Source: DAOUJH01 sp965116555 (GTDB lineage: Bacteria > Chloroflexota > Dehalococcoidia > Lucifugimonadales > QGNO01). Taken from it: a stretch of 64,000 nucleotides of DNA. Positions 25,090 to 34,219 of this stretch are shown one piece after another. Under the pieces are notes generated by a model. The model saw nothing but the letters and a program-made list of their open reading frames with translations, did not search any database and was not told the DNA's origin. The position numbers were made by a program, and so were the translations under genes. How positions within the stretch are numbered: position 1 is the stretch's first letter; each line of letters starts with the position of its first letter. The DNA is taken from contig OZ220698.1 in assembly GCA_965116555.1 (NCBI GenBank), positions 1,116,001 to 1,180,000 of the forward strand, written 5' to 3'.

Positions 25090-26175
25090 ATGCTAAAGAG
25101 TTTCACCATACCAGAAGAGGACATGCTGCTGGTGCAGGAAGCCGACCTTCACCGGACGGTGAGCGCCATCTTTCAAAAACTGAACGTGCCTCAAGCCGAT
25201 GCCGATGTTGGAGCAAGCGTGCTGGTCTCCGCCGACCTAAGGGGTATAGACAGCCACGGTGTATCCAATCAGCTGCGCAAATACGTAGCCGACTACAACG
25301 GCGGACTCCTAAACCCACGACCCAACGTGAGAATAGTGAGGGAGACGCCGGCCACGGCCAACATAGACTCCGACAGAGGTCTGGGAATCATCACTACGCC
25401 CGCCGCCATGGAGGTCGCCATCCGAAAGGCCCAAAATACGGGGATAGGAATGGTCACGGTGCACAACGGCAAGCACCTGGGCATGGCTTCTTACCATTCA
25501 ATGATGGCGCTGGAGCATGACATGATAGGCGTATGCATGACGAGCACGCGTCCATCAGTACTGCCAACGTTTGGCAGGGAGCCGCGCCTGGGCACCAATC
25601 CCATAGCCGTAGCAGCACCAGCAAAGAGCGAACCTCCGTTTGTGATGGACATAGCCACCAGCGCTGTTGCGTCCAACAAGTTCGACCTGGCAAGGAGACT
25701 AGGAATCGACGTAGAGGGGGGCTGGCTTTCCGACGAGAACGGAACACCCATCATGGCGCCCTCTCCCCTACCCGACGAGTACCACGGGCTACCGCTGGGC
25801 GCTACCAGAGAGCTGGGGTCGCACAAGGGGTACGGCCTGGGAGCGGTAGTGGACATCCTGTGCGGCATTCTCTCAGGAAACGGCTCCGGCATGATATCGG
25901 GAGCCGTGGGCAACTATTCGCACATGGTAGCGGCCTATCGTATAGACGCTTTCGCCCCTGTCGACCAGTTCAAGGAGATGATGGACGAATTCCTGCGAAC
26001 GCTGAGGGAGACGCCGACCGCTCCAGGTCACGACCGCGTACTTTACCCGGGACTCCCCGAGTACGAGGTGGAACAGGAACGCAAGGCCAATGGCATTCCG
26101 CTGCACCGCGAGGTAGTGGAGTGGTTCAGAGACATCTGCGGGGAAATGGACATACCGTTCCTGTCGACTGGGTAA
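25090..26175 (+). CDS. Malate/L-lactate/ureidoglycolate dehydrogenase family oxidoreductase
   Basis: This 361-residue protein is an Ldh2/MDH2-type NAD(P)-dependent dehydrogenase. It has the family motifs RGIDSHGVSNQLRKY, TVHNGKHLGMASYH (catalytic His), and GREPRLGTNPIAVAAP, and the cofactor-binding KGYGLGAVVDILCG. It oxidises 2-hydroxy acids such as malate, sulfolactate or ureidoglycolate; which one is not clear from sequence. ATG at 25090 follows GGAGGAAGAG. The divergent amidase and the following hydratase and CoA-transferases suggest an organic acid pathway. Confidence 0.92.
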   Translation: MLKSFTIPEEDMLLVQEADLHRTVSAIFQKLNVPQADADVGASVLVSADLRGIDSHGVSNQLRKYVADYNGGLLNPRPNVRIVRETPATANIDSDRGLGIITTPAAMEVAIRKAQNTGIGMVTVHNGKHLGMASYHSMMALEHDMIGVCMTSTRPSVLPTFGREPRLGTNPIAVAAPAKSEPPFVMDIATSAVASNKFDLARRLGIDVEGGWLSDENGTPIMAPSPLPDEYHGLPLGATRELGSHKGYGLGAVVDILCGILSGNGSGMISGAVGNYSHMVAAYRIDAFAPVDQFKEMMDEFLRTLRETPTAPGHDRVLYPGLPEYEVEQERKANGIPLHREVVEWFRDICGEMDIPFLSTG

Positions 26176-26311
26176 GTGAGACGGACATGCCATTGTGACA
26201 GGCAACGGGGCTATTGACTAAACACGTTTTCTGAGATATACCCTAATCGATAATGTGCCGCAGTATGCAACCACGCCTAATACAGTTGCATCTCAGCTTG
26301 AAGGAGGCAAG

Positions 26312-27460
26312 ATGGCTAGTGATTTGAAAGGTTTTGTTGAGGACGCCAAGAAGCTGATTGGCCAAGAGGTTGATGACGTTGCCCCAGGCACCGATCTGGC
26401 TGACTGGCTGACTATCCGCCGATTCTGTGCAGCTTTGGGCGACCCCAACCTGCTGTACAAAGACCCCAGCAGCGGGGTTGCCACCAAGTACAACAGCATG
26501 ATAGCTCCTCCCACCTTTGTGGTGGCAGTGAGGACTCCCAACTCGGCAGGCCCCTACGTCAGTAAGCAGTACGGCGTTTCCCCATTCCTCACCCGCGCCT
26601 CCTTTGAATGGAGTGACATCATCCGCGTCGGTGATCGACTGAACAGCAGCATCAAAGTCAGCGGCGCAGGAAACGCCGGGGCAACCTGGGGTCACGACTC
26701 TGCCCACGTGGAGTCGTCCGTGGTGTACCGCAACTCGTACGGAGGTCTCGTTGGCTGCGCTACGGGCGTCAACACCATGGTGGCTTACGAGCGCGGCAAG
26801 GATATGATAGAGCCCCGGGAGATCTATCGCTATTCCGACGAAGAAATCAGCCAGATCGAGAACGACATAGAGGCCGAACCCGAACCACGCGGCAAGCTCC
26901 TGCGCTACTGGGACGACGTGGAAGTCGGCGAGAAGCTGCCTCAACTGGTCAAGGGGCCCCTGACGTTGTCCGACATGATGGCCTGGGTGGTGGCTGAAGC
27001 CAAGTCCCTGGCCCTGGGCGCACTTGTCTACCACGACCTGAAGGATAAGTACCCAGGCAGAGTAGTTACCAACCCGACCACCAACTGGCCCTACTGGGAC
27101 GCCGACCAGAGCTTTGAAGACATCCTCTCCTGCCAGGAGATGGGCTTCAAGTCGCCTCCAAGCCGCGGCATTCAGCGCGTATGCCTGGCCGGACAGGTGC
27201 TCACTCACTGGATGGGCGACGACGCTTTTGTTCGCAGCCTTGACATTTGCGTACCGGAGCACTGGCTCTACGGCGACACCATGTGGCTCAACGGTGAAGT
27301 AACTCAGAAGCGCACCGAGCAGGTCGGTTCTGAGACGTACTATGCCGCAGACGTGAAGATCTCCGGAGTCAACCAGCTAGGCGCCACTGTGGCAGAAGGC
27401 ACGGGGACCGTGTATCTGCCCAATCCAGGCCACCCGGTAACCCTGCCCATCCCTCACTAA
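26312..27460 (+). CDS. MaoC-like tandem hydratase/dehydratase
   Basis: This 382-residue protein has two hot-dog halves. The first carries the FAS1-like/MaoC N-terminal pattern (IAPPTFVVAV, ASFEWSDIIRVGDRL). The second has WDDVEVGEKLPQLVKGPLT, the typical MaoC opening, and a C-terminal VAEGTGTVYLPNPGHP. Such proteins hydrate or dehydrate enoyl-CoA-type substrates, such as mesaconyl-CoA. ATG at 26312 has AAGGAGG five bases upstream; an earlier in-frame codon at 26255 is less likely. It lies before two class III CoA-transferases. Confidence 0.85.
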   Translation: MASDLKGFVEDAKKLIGQEVDDVAPGTDLADWLTIRRFCAALGDPNLLYKDPSSGVATKYNSMIAPPTFVVAVRTPNSAGPYVSKQYGVSPFLTRASFEWSDIIRVGDRLNSSIKVSGAGNAGATWGHDSAHVESSVVYRNSYGGLVGCATGVNTMVAYERGKDMIEPREIYRYSDEEISQIENDIEAEPEPRGKLLRYWDDVEVGEKLPQLVKGPLTLSDMMAWVVAEAKSLALGALVYHDLKDKYPGRVVTNPTTNWPYWDADQSFEDILSCQEMGFKSPPSRGIQRVCLAGQVLTHWMGDDAFVRSLDICVPEHWLYGDTMWLNGEVTQKRTEQVGSETYYAADVKISGVNQLGATVAEGTGTVYLPNPGHPVTLPIPH

Positions 27461-27518
27461 CAGGGCTAAAGGCAGGTGGCCTGAACCTCTAGGTGGTACT
27501 AATTGAGGTGAACATGGC

Positions 27519-27554
27519 AAAGCGGCAGCTCATTGATTCTTGGGCTGTCGCTTT
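27519..27554. other. 11-bp inverted repeat between hydratase and CoA-transferase
   Basis: Arms AAAGCGGCAGC (27519-27529) and GCTGTCGCTTT (27544-27554) pair along 11 bases with one G-T, around a 14-base loop. There is no T run after it, so an intrinsic terminator is not supported. It could be an attenuator or a protein-binding site upstream of the CoA-transferase genes. A 14-codon open frame starting at 27514 within it, preceded by GAGGTGAA, is probably fortuitous. Confidence 0.45.
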
Positions 27555-27600
27555 GTAGTTATCAAGCTAGTGTGGCGAACATTATGTTGCGAGGTGAAAG

Positions 27601-28932
27601 ATGAGCGGAGCGCTTGAAGGGGTGCGAATCATAGACTCCACTACCATGGTTGCGATGCCAACGGCGTTGCACATCATGGCGGACATGGGTGCGGAGGTGA
27701 TCAAGGTCGACAGCCATACCCTTTTCAGAACGGAGGGTGGAGTATTCCCCGAAAACGATCCCGGCGAAAGGCATTGGGATAGGGACGGCAGCTTCAACAC
27801 ACTGCAGAGGAGCAAGGTTGGGGTGACCCTGAACCTCAAAGAGGATGACTCCGTTAGAGCCTTCAAAGACATAGTCAGGGTGTCGGACGTGATCATAGAA
27901 AACAACCGTGCAGGCACCATGGACCGCCTGGGCCTGGGCTATGAAGAGCTCCGTCAGATCAAGCCTGACCTGATATACCTATCCAATACGGGGTTCGGTT
28001 ATACGGGGCCCTGGCGGCAGTACGCAGGAATAGGCAGAATGTTCGAGCTGACCTGCGGGCTCAGCCAGTTCGCCGGCTACCCGGAAGAAGGCCCCCGCCG
28101 GGTTGGCATCTCCTTCTTCGATCAGCACGTGGGCTGGATGGCCGTGTTCGCCGTACTGGCCGCGTTGCATCACCGCAATAGCACCGGTGAGGGACAATGG
28201 GTGGACTTTGCCATGTACCAGATAGGCGTTTCCACAATGGGCGACGCCCTAATGGACTACATCTCCAATGGCCGCAGTGGAAATTCAATGGGCAACAGGC
28301 ACAACTACCTAGCGCCCCATGGGGTCTATCAATGCAAGGGTGAAGATAGGTGGATAGCCATTACGGCTGAGACGGACGATCAATGGGACGCCCTAGTGAG
28401 GGAGATGGGGTCTCCGGCGTGGGCGGAGGAAGACAGGTTTGCCGATCCCATCTTGCGCTTGCGCAACCAGGATGACCTTGACGGCCATATAAGCGAGTGG
28501 ACTAAGGACAAGGACCAGACGGCGCTGATGAACCAGCTCCAGAAGGCCGGCGTTCCGGCCATAGCGGTGATGGACGGCAGGGACTTCACTCTGGACCCTC
28601 ACATCAAGGATCGCGAGTTCTTTGAAAGAGTCGCGCACCAACCGGAGACCGGCATTGGAACGCGTCTCTACTTTGGACGGCCTTGGAAGATGTCCAAAAC
28701 GCCTTCGTATATACGCAGGCCCGCTCCCATGCTGGGCGAACACAACGAGTACGTATTGAGCGAGCTCCTGGGCATAGACGAGGGTGACATCGCGAGGATG
28801 TATGAGACCAATGCCATAGGAAAGGAGCCGGTCAATCCGGGGAGCGCTAGGCCCACCAACCTTCAGAAGCAAGTGGACGAGGGTGCCGTGGCTGCCATCG
28901 ATCCGGACTACAGAAAGAAACTGGGGATTTAG
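27601..28932 (+). CDS. Class III CoA-transferase, subunit with catalytic Asp
   Basis: This 443-residue CaiB/BaiF-family protein has the N-terminal VRIIDSTTMVAMP and GAEVIKVDS signatures and the nucleophile Asp174 in RVGISFFDQHVGWM. It moves CoA from an acyl-CoA to a free carboxylic acid through an aspartyl-CoA mixed anhydride. The start has GAGGTGAAAG directly upstream. A second family member follows five bases after the stop and lacks the Asp, so the two could form a heteromer. An MaoC hydratase lies upstream, consistent with a dicarboxylic or aromatic acid route. Confidence 0.93.
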   Translation: MSGALEGVRIIDSTTMVAMPTALHIMADMGAEVIKVDSHTLFRTEGGVFPENDPGERHWDRDGSFNTLQRSKVGVTLNLKEDDSVRAFKDIVRVSDVIIENNRAGTMDRLGLGYEELRQIKPDLIYLSNTGFGYTGPWRQYAGIGRMFELTCGLSQFAGYPEEGPRRVGISFFDQHVGWMAVFAVLAALHHRNSTGEGQWVDFAMYQIGVSTMGDALMDYISNGRSGNSMGNRHNYLAPHGVYQCKGEDRWIAITAETDDQWDALVREMGSPAWAEEDRFADPILRLRNQDDLDGHISEWTKDKDQTALMNQLQKAGVPAIAVMDGRDFTLDPHIKDREFFERVAHQPETGIGTRLYFGRPWKMSKTPSYIRRPAPMLGEHNEYVLSELLGIDEGDIARMYETNAIGKEPVNPGSARPTNLQKQVDEGAVAAIDPDYRKKLGI

Positions 28933-28937
28933 CAGCT

Positions 28938-30161
28938 ATGACTACAACAACCGGACTGGGAGAATACAAAGTTCTGGATTTGAGCACGGGTATATCCGGG
29001 CCGTTTGCCGCCAGGCTGTTCGGTGATTACGGTTCGGACGTAATCAAAATAGAATCGCCCGGCGTGGGTGACTCGTCCCGGCGGCTTGGACCGTTCCATC
29101 ATGACGAGCCGCACCCGGAGAAGAGCCTGTCCTATTTCTACGTGAACAACAACAAGAGAGGGGTTACCCTAAACCTGGAAACGGCACAGGGCAGAGAGAT
29201 CTTCAAAGAGATGCTGAAGAGCGCCGACGGCCTTATAGAAAGTTACGATCCGGGCTACCTGGACAGCCTTGGACTGGGCTACGGGGAGATGGAACAAATA
29301 AACCCGCGCCTTGTGGTGACATCCATCACGCCTTTTGGACAAAGCGGCCCGTACAGGGACTTTCAGGGCAACGATCTTCTGTACCAGGCCATGGGCGGCA
29401 TCATGTACACGAGTGGAGCCTACGACCGGGAACCGCTCAAACACGGCCATCCGCAAACACTCTGGATGGGGGGCATCATAGCGGCCTATGCAACGTCGGC
29501 GGCGCTGTTTACGGCGAAAATGAACGGCCAGGGACAAAGCATCGACCTATCTATGGCTGAGGTAGCGGCCTCACACCACTACACCTCTTCCATCAGGTAC
29601 ATCTACAACGGCTCAATAGAAAGGCGCGCTCCCAAGATAGAAAGCGGCTCCACCAAGGGCACCAAGTTTGAAGGTATAGTCTCCTCTCAAGACGGGCACA
29701 TAGGCCCGACTTTCCAAAAGGGCCGACAACGCGCATCTTTCGCGGAATATGTAGGTCTACTGGGCCGCTCCGACCTGGACGACCCGAGATTTGCCACGGA
29801 GGCGGAGCGTCAGCAGCATCTGGGGGAGATAGACGAGGTTCTGCTGCCGGTGTTAGCGGAGTGGAATAAATTCGACTATTTCAACACCACAATGTCGGAG
29901 GGCTTTGTGGCAGCAGTCGTGCAAACTTCCGAGGACTTGGTGAACTGTCCCCAGCTAGCAGAAAGGGAGTATTTTACGGAGATAGAACATCCCGTAATTG
30001 GGAAGACCAAGATACCGGGTGAGGTGTTCAGACTGCCCAAAGCGCCGTGGGGCACAAGCCGTCCCGCGCCAGTACTGGGTCAGCATAACGGAGAGATATA
30101 CTCAGGCCTTGGATATTCAAAAGATGACCTGCTGCAATTGCGCCGGCAGGGTGTGATCTAG
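28938..30161 (+). CDS. Class III CoA-transferase homologue lacking the nucleophilic Asp
   Basis: This 407-residue CaiB/BaiF protein shares the family opening (YKVLDLSTGISGPFAARLFGDYGSDVIKIE) and the GQSIDLSMAE region. In the segment where the nucleophile sits, a gapless comparison with the usual PLKxGxPxxDxxxG pattern puts Leu175 in the Asp place (PLKHGHPQTLWMGG). It is likely an inactive partner or has another role. It begins five bases after the preceding CoA-transferase. Known two-subunit enzymes of this family also keep the Asp in only one subunit, as described for the benzylsuccinate CoA-transferase. Confidence 0.9.
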   Translation: MTTTTGLGEYKVLDLSTGISGPFAARLFGDYGSDVIKIESPGVGDSSRRLGPFHHDEPHPEKSLSYFYVNNNKRGVTLNLETAQGREIFKEMLKSADGLIESYDPGYLDSLGLGYGEMEQINPRLVVTSITPFGQSGPYRDFQGNDLLYQAMGGIMYTSGAYDREPLKHGHPQTLWMGGIIAAYATSAALFTAKMNGQGQSIDLSMAEVAASHHYTSSIRYIYNGSIERRAPKIESGSTKGTKFEGIVSSQDGHIGPTFQKGRQRASFAEYVGLLGRSDLDDPRFATEAERQQHLGEIDEVLLPVLAEWNKFDYFNTTMSEGFVAAVVQTSEDLVNCPQLAEREYFTEIEHPVIGKTKIPGEVFRLPKAPWGTSRPAPVLGQHNGEIYSGLGYSKDDLLQLRRQGVI

Positions 30162-30235
30162 CATTACGCCCTGTGGGGCGCGAACCGCTCCTAATATTGC
30201 CGAAGGGGTGACCTACCCGTCTATTCAGGCAAGGC
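30162..30235. repeat. Degenerate palindromic repeat
   Basis: The sequence around 30174-30193 (GTGGGGCGCGAACCGCTCC) is a damaged copy of the GGGCGGTTCGCGAACCGCCC palindrome at 2194-2213. It is followed by a GCCGAAGGGGTGAC segment resembling the end of the CCCTGAGCG repeat. It lies between convergent genes. Confidence 0.45.
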
Positions 30236-30853
30236 CTAGCTTTTAAGGGTGAACGGCGGATAGCGGTCGGTAAGCCCGACAAGCCAAGCGCCCGTCCTGT
30301 AGTTCCAGCGCTGGACCCCAACCACCAAGTCGAACATCCCTCTGGGGTACCTACCGGTTATGAGCACCGCCCAGTAACTTATATAAACGACGACGAATGA
30401 GACTAAGCCCAGGGCGTAGAGAATTATAAGGTGTGGAATGAGCAGAAGCGCCTTGAGCAGGAAAAGCGCCCCAAGGAGCGCCAGTCCTCTGGATGAGGCA
30501 TCCGGATAGTCCACCTCTAAGTTTGCGGGGTAGTCCACCGCGCCCAGGCTGAACGGCGGGTATTTGTCCACAGTGCCGTACATCCATGAGTCCGTCCTCG
30601 CGCTCCATCGTTGGATGCCGAGTACGAAGGCGAAGAGGCCCTGTGGGTAGCTGCCGGTTATGAGCACCGCCCAGTAGCCAATGTAGAAGACGACGAAGGC
30701 GACAATTCCGAGAACGGAGAGAATTATAATGTGTGGAATGAGTAGAAGCGCTTTGAGAAAAAAAAGCGCCCCAAGGAGCGCCAGTCCTCTGGATGGGGCA
30801 TCCGGATAGTCCACCTCAAACCGAACGGGATATCCACTGTCTGCTGACTGCAT
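30236..30853 (-). CDS. Duplicated DUF4389 membrane protein
   Basis: This protein of about 205 residues has two DUF4389 units of 100 residues, each with PVRFEVDYPDAPSRGLALLG-like opening, a long hydrophobic stretch and RYPRGMFDLVVGVQRW-like end. The two copies are still highly similar at DNA level with an offset of exactly 300 bases (for example 30468-30520 and 30768-30820), so the duplication is recent or homogenised. ATG at 30853 has GAGGAGGAGAG upstream; a GTG at 30889 is less likely. Function is unknown; DUF4389 is frequent in Chloroflexota and Actinomycetota. Confidence 0.85.
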   Translation of the reverse strand: MQSADSGYPVRFEVDYPDAPSRGLALLGALFFLKALLLIPHIIILSVLGIVAFVVFYIGYWAVLITGSYPQGLFAFVLGIQRWSARTDSWMYGTVDKYPPFSLGAVDYPANLEVDYPDASSRGLALLGALFLLKALLLIPHLIILYALGLVSFVVVYISYWAVLITGRYPRGMFDLVVGVQRWNYRTGAWLVGLTDRYPPFTLKS

Positions 30854-30898
30854 AGCTCTCCTCCTCTCCCGGTAGACAGATTCGTCCACAACTAAGCA

Positions 30899-30973
30899 TG
30901 GTACCCCTGGGCGGACTCGAACCGCCGCACCTGGCTCCGGAGGCCAGCGCTCTATCCACTGAGCTACAGGGGC
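30899..30973 (-). tRNA. tRNA-Arg (anticodon CCG), CCA encoded
   Basis: On the minus strand the acceptor GCCCCTG pairs with CAGGGGT (the first pair is G-U). The D arm is TAGCTCAGTGGATAGAGCG, the anticodon stem CTGGC/GCCAG encloses CTCCGGA (anticodon CCG), and the T arm GCGG-TTCGAGT-CCGC follows. Discriminator A is at 30902 and CCA at 30901-30899. CCG reads arginine CGG. Confidence 0.95.
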
Positions 30974-31042
30974 AACAGTGGTTCAATATAGCAACGGGCG
31001 ACCACAAATTTCAAGTATTCGCCACATTTGAGCCATTTGAGC

Positions 31043-32284
31043 CTACGTCTGCTTCACCACGCGCACTTTGCGGACCCTGCGGCCACTGGTGGATACAACC
31101 AGGAAGTCCAGGCCTTGCAAGCTAACCACGTCTCCAGTAACCGGTATCTTGCCCAGCTGAGTGGAGAGGAGACCTCCCAAGGTATCGAACCCCTCGCCTT
31201 CGAAGGAGGTCTGAAAAATCTCATTTATTTCGTCCAGAGCCACACGTCCATCAATTTCCGCCTCATTCTCCCCGTGGCGAACTATCTCAGGCTCTTCCTG
31301 GGCAAATTCGTCTTCTATCTCACCAACTATCTCCTCAAGAAGGTCTTCCATGGTGATAAGACCTTCAGTGCCACCGTACTCATCGACTACTATTGCCACG
31401 GTGGCGCGTCTATCCTGCATTTCACGCAACAATTGGTCCAATGGCTTGGAGTCCGGGATAAAGAGCGCCGGGCGCACAATGCCTTCAAGATTAGGCACTT
31501 CTTCTCCGGCGCTGGTCTTCTGCAAGACGTCACGGGCGTGCACTATGCCAACCACGTCGTCGATATTATCCCGGTAAACAAGTATACGGCTGTGGCCGAC
31601 CTGACCCATCAGAGCTGCAACATCCTCCAGCGATGTGTTTACCTCAGCGGTGTCAACATCCACTCTGGGAACCATTATCTCCCTTGCCGCCATGTGCTCA
31701 AGGTGAAGGATTGCTTGAATCATGCGCCTTTCTTCAGGGTCTGCTTCGCGGACCTCTTCTTCGACCTGAGCGTTGTTTCCCACCGAGCCCTGGGTCAAGC
31801 CGTTACCATTTGAAGATCCATCATTGCCAAGGAAGTTCTCAATACGTGCTCTAAACCAGGCTAACGGAGTAAACAGCCAGAGAAGAATTGCCAAGGGAAC
31901 GGATAAGACAGCAGCCACTTGAGTCGCGTATCTTCTCCCTACTCTGTAGCTAACTGCTTGGAGAAGATAAAGGAGCAACAGTCCGGCAATAACAAGTCCC
32001 AGGGCCTCAGGCCATGAGCCGTCCAGAGCATTGAAGGCCAGGACAGCCAGCGAAACACCAATCAAGGTTATGGCAACCAGCTTCACGGCGACAAGCATCT
32101 GTAAAGAGCTGGTAGAACTAGACGACACCCACCTACTAGATGGGGTCGCGGCGTACGATTCGAGGCGAGAGGCATCGCCGGACTGGCAAAGCTTACGGAT
32201 TGCAGCTTCTGCAAGTGAAGCTGCAATTAGTACGAGGTTAGCAAGAATCAAGATGAGAATTGATAATGAACTGTCACTATCCAA
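31043..32284 (-). CDS. CorC/HlyC (CNNM-like) membrane protein with CBS domains
   Basis: This 413-residue protein has an N-terminal membrane part of about four helices, two CBS domains near residues 205-325 (MVPRVDVDTAEVNTSLEDV, then VDEYGGTEGLITMEDLLEEI), and the C-terminal CorC/HlyC domain (GRVALDEINEIFQT). Such proteins are linked to Mg2+ or other divalent cation handling. The CNNM transmembrane core is shorter and more diverged than usual. The start appears to be TTG at 32284. It is followed on the same strand by tRNA-Arg and preceded by glmU. Confidence 0.85.
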   Translation of the reverse strand: MDSDSSLSILILILANLVLIAASLAEAAIRKLCQSGDASRLESYAATPSSRWVSSSSTSSLQMLVAVKLVAITLIGVSLAVLAFNALDGSWPEALGLVIAGLLLLYLLQAVSYRVGRRYATQVAAVLSVPLAILLWLFTPLAWFRARIENFLGNDGSSNGNGLTQGSVGNNAQVEEEVREADPEERRMIQAILHLEHMAAREIMVPRVDVDTAEVNTSLEDVAALMGQVGHSRILVYRDNIDDVVGIVHARDVLQKTSAGEEVPNLEGIVRPALFIPDSKPLDQLLREMQDRRATVAIVVDEYGGTEGLITMEDLLEEIVGEIEDEFAQEEPEIVRHGENEAEIDGRVALDEINEIFQTSFEGEGFDTLGGLLSTQLGKIPVTGDVVSLQGLDFLVVSTSGRRVRKVRVVKQT

Positions 32285-32313
32285 GCGTCTATCACGTCCT
32301 TCACTGGCCTGCC

Positions 32314-33705
32314 CTAGGCAGGCGGTCTTTTGAATTTTGATCTAACTGCTGGCCTTATCCTAGCAGGAACACCCACCGCTAAGCTATCCGCGGGAACATC
32401 CCCGGTAACCACGGAACCTGCGGCAGTAGAGGCACGGGGCCCCACTCTCAGAGGCGCCACCAGCATGGTATCGCTGCCTATGAAAGCGCCGTCTTCAATG
32501 ACTGTTCTATGTTTCTTCTCACCATCGAAGTTACAGGTGACAGCTCCCGCCCCTATGTTCACGTTGCTACCTACATCGGCATCACCAACGTAGCTGAAAT
32601 GACCCATAGCCGTATCCTGTCCAATGCGGCTATTCTTTACCTCGGCGTAGTTGCCTATGTGGACGTTCTGCTCCAGGAACGTATCCGGCCTGAGATGACT
32701 GAAAGGCCCAACGTGGACAGAGGATTCAAGGTGAGCGCCCTCAAGTACGGAGGATATCACCCTGCAATCGTCCCCTATAACCGAATCAAGCACAGTGGAG
32801 TTGGGGCCCAGTTCACATCTCTTACCCACGCGACTGGCGCCCTTTATAGCGGTGTTGGGTTGGATAACTGTATCGCTCCCTATCTCTACAGAGGCGTCTA
32901 TGTACGCGGTTGGCGGATCCACTATGGTTACGCCCTCCAACATCCACGTATCAAGTATACGACGGCGCATGACCTGTTCGGCTTGGGCCAAGTCAAGGCG
33001 AGTGTTGACGCCCAGTATCTCCGTCTCATCGCGAGAAGTGAGGCTATCCACCAACAGCCCAGATGAAGCGGCCAGCTTCACTAAGTCGGTCAGATAGTAC
33101 TCACCTGAGGCGGAAGGAGCCAGCTCTCGTAGCGCGGGCCAGAGCCAGTTGGAGGTGAACGCGTAAACGCCCGCATTGATCTCATGGACAGAGCTTTGGC
33201 TTTCATCAGTGTCTACGTCTTCAACGAGGTCAAAAACTGTCCCGTCCTCGCTACGGATGATTCTTCCCAATCCCTGGGGAGAATCTAGGAAAGCGGTCAA
33301 AAGTGTGATAGCAGCGTCCGATGATTCGTGCCTTCGCATCATCTGGGAGAGCGTAGAAGAGAGCAGAAGAGGAGTATCGCCGTAGGCGACCAGAACGTGA
33401 GTTGCCCTGTCGGCCAGTACGGGTTCGCTCTGCAAGAGGGCATGACCCGTGCCGTTTGCTTGATGTTGCACCACGCTCGCTATGGAGGCGTCTAATTGGC
33501 CGCTTATAGCCTCGGAATTTGGAGGTACCACAACGACCATCCGGCCATGGATGGCTTGTGTGACAGCGTGGATTACGTGGAGAAGCATGGGCTTGCCGCA
33601 GACAGGATGAAGCACTTTAGGCAGCTGCGATTTCATCCTGGAGCCTTTGCCCGCTGCAAGGATGACGGCCGCCCAGCTTTGGTTTTCTTCTGGCAAGATA
33701 CTCAA
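32314..33705 (-). CDS. glmU: Bifunctional UDP-N-acetylglucosamine pyrophosphorylase / glucosamine-1-phosphate N-acetyltransferase
   Basis: This 463-residue protein has an N-terminal nucleotidyltransferase domain (AAVILAAGKGSRMKSQLPKVLH) and a C-terminal left-handed beta-helix with hexapeptide repeats (VNIGAGAVTCNFDGEKKHRT). It makes UDP-GlcNAc from glucosamine-1-phosphate, the entry to cell envelope sugars. Start is TTG at 33705 just before the core domain. The stop is 29 bases before the CorC-like gene, so they may be cotranscribed. Confidence 0.95.
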   Translation of the reverse strand: MSILPEENQSWAAVILAAGKGSRMKSQLPKVLHPVCGKPMLLHVIHAVTQAIHGRMVVVVPPNSEAISGQLDASIASVVQHQANGTGHALLQSEPVLADRATHVLVAYGDTPLLLSSTLSQMMRRHESSDAAITLLTAFLDSPQGLGRIIRSEDGTVFDLVEDVDTDESQSSVHEINAGVYAFTSNWLWPALRELAPSASGEYYLTDLVKLAASSGLLVDSLTSRDETEILGVNTRLDLAQAEQVMRRRILDTWMLEGVTIVDPPTAYIDASVEIGSDTVIQPNTAIKGASRVGKRCELGPNSTVLDSVIGDDCRVISSVLEGAHLESSVHVGPFSHLRPDTFLEQNVHIGNYAEVKNSRIGQDTAMGHFSYVGDADVGSNVNIGAGAVTCNFDGEKKHRTVIEDGAFIGSDTMLVAPLRVGPRASTAAGSVVTGDVPADSLAVGVPARIRPAVRSKFKRPPA

Positions 33706-33925
33706 CGAAAAAACCTATCTTCTCCCACGTATTCGCGGGGACAGATAGGCCGTTGTCTCCTAGCTAATCACAGTACATTTGGGGAGTGCTCACCTTACCC
33801 CAAGGACATGCTAAGGCGCGGAACCATGTGTGTCAAGTTTGGCAACTCATATGAGCACATGGGCACACATGGGGGGAGGAAGCAAGCGAATACCGGCCTG
33901 CCCATGCTATAATTACCCCTTGCCT

Positions 33926-34014
33926 GGAGAGGTGGCCGAGTGGTTGAAGGCGCCGCTCTCGAAAAGCGGTAACTCCTATGGGGTTCGCGGGTTCGAATCC
34001 CGCCCTCTCCGCCA
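33926..34014 (+). tRNA. tRNA-Ser (anticodon CGA), CCA encoded
   Basis: Acceptor GGAGAGG pairs with CCTCTCC. The anticodon stem CCGCT/AGCGG encloses CTCGAAA (anticodon CGA), a long variable arm (TAACTCCTATGGGGTT) follows as expected for serine, and the T arm is GCGGG-TTCGAAT-CCCGC. Discriminator G is at 34011 and CCA at 34012-34014. Confidence 0.97.
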
Positions 34015-34033
34015 TGCGGGTCATGTATATCGC

Positions 34034-34125
<92 letters not shown>

Positions 34126-34219
34126 CAATAGTCCCACGTTTAGACACGACATAGCACTATTCCAAGTTCGTTACCACTTGGGAATCACTAGCAGGAGCGA
34201 GCCCGCGGAGCTAGCAGCA

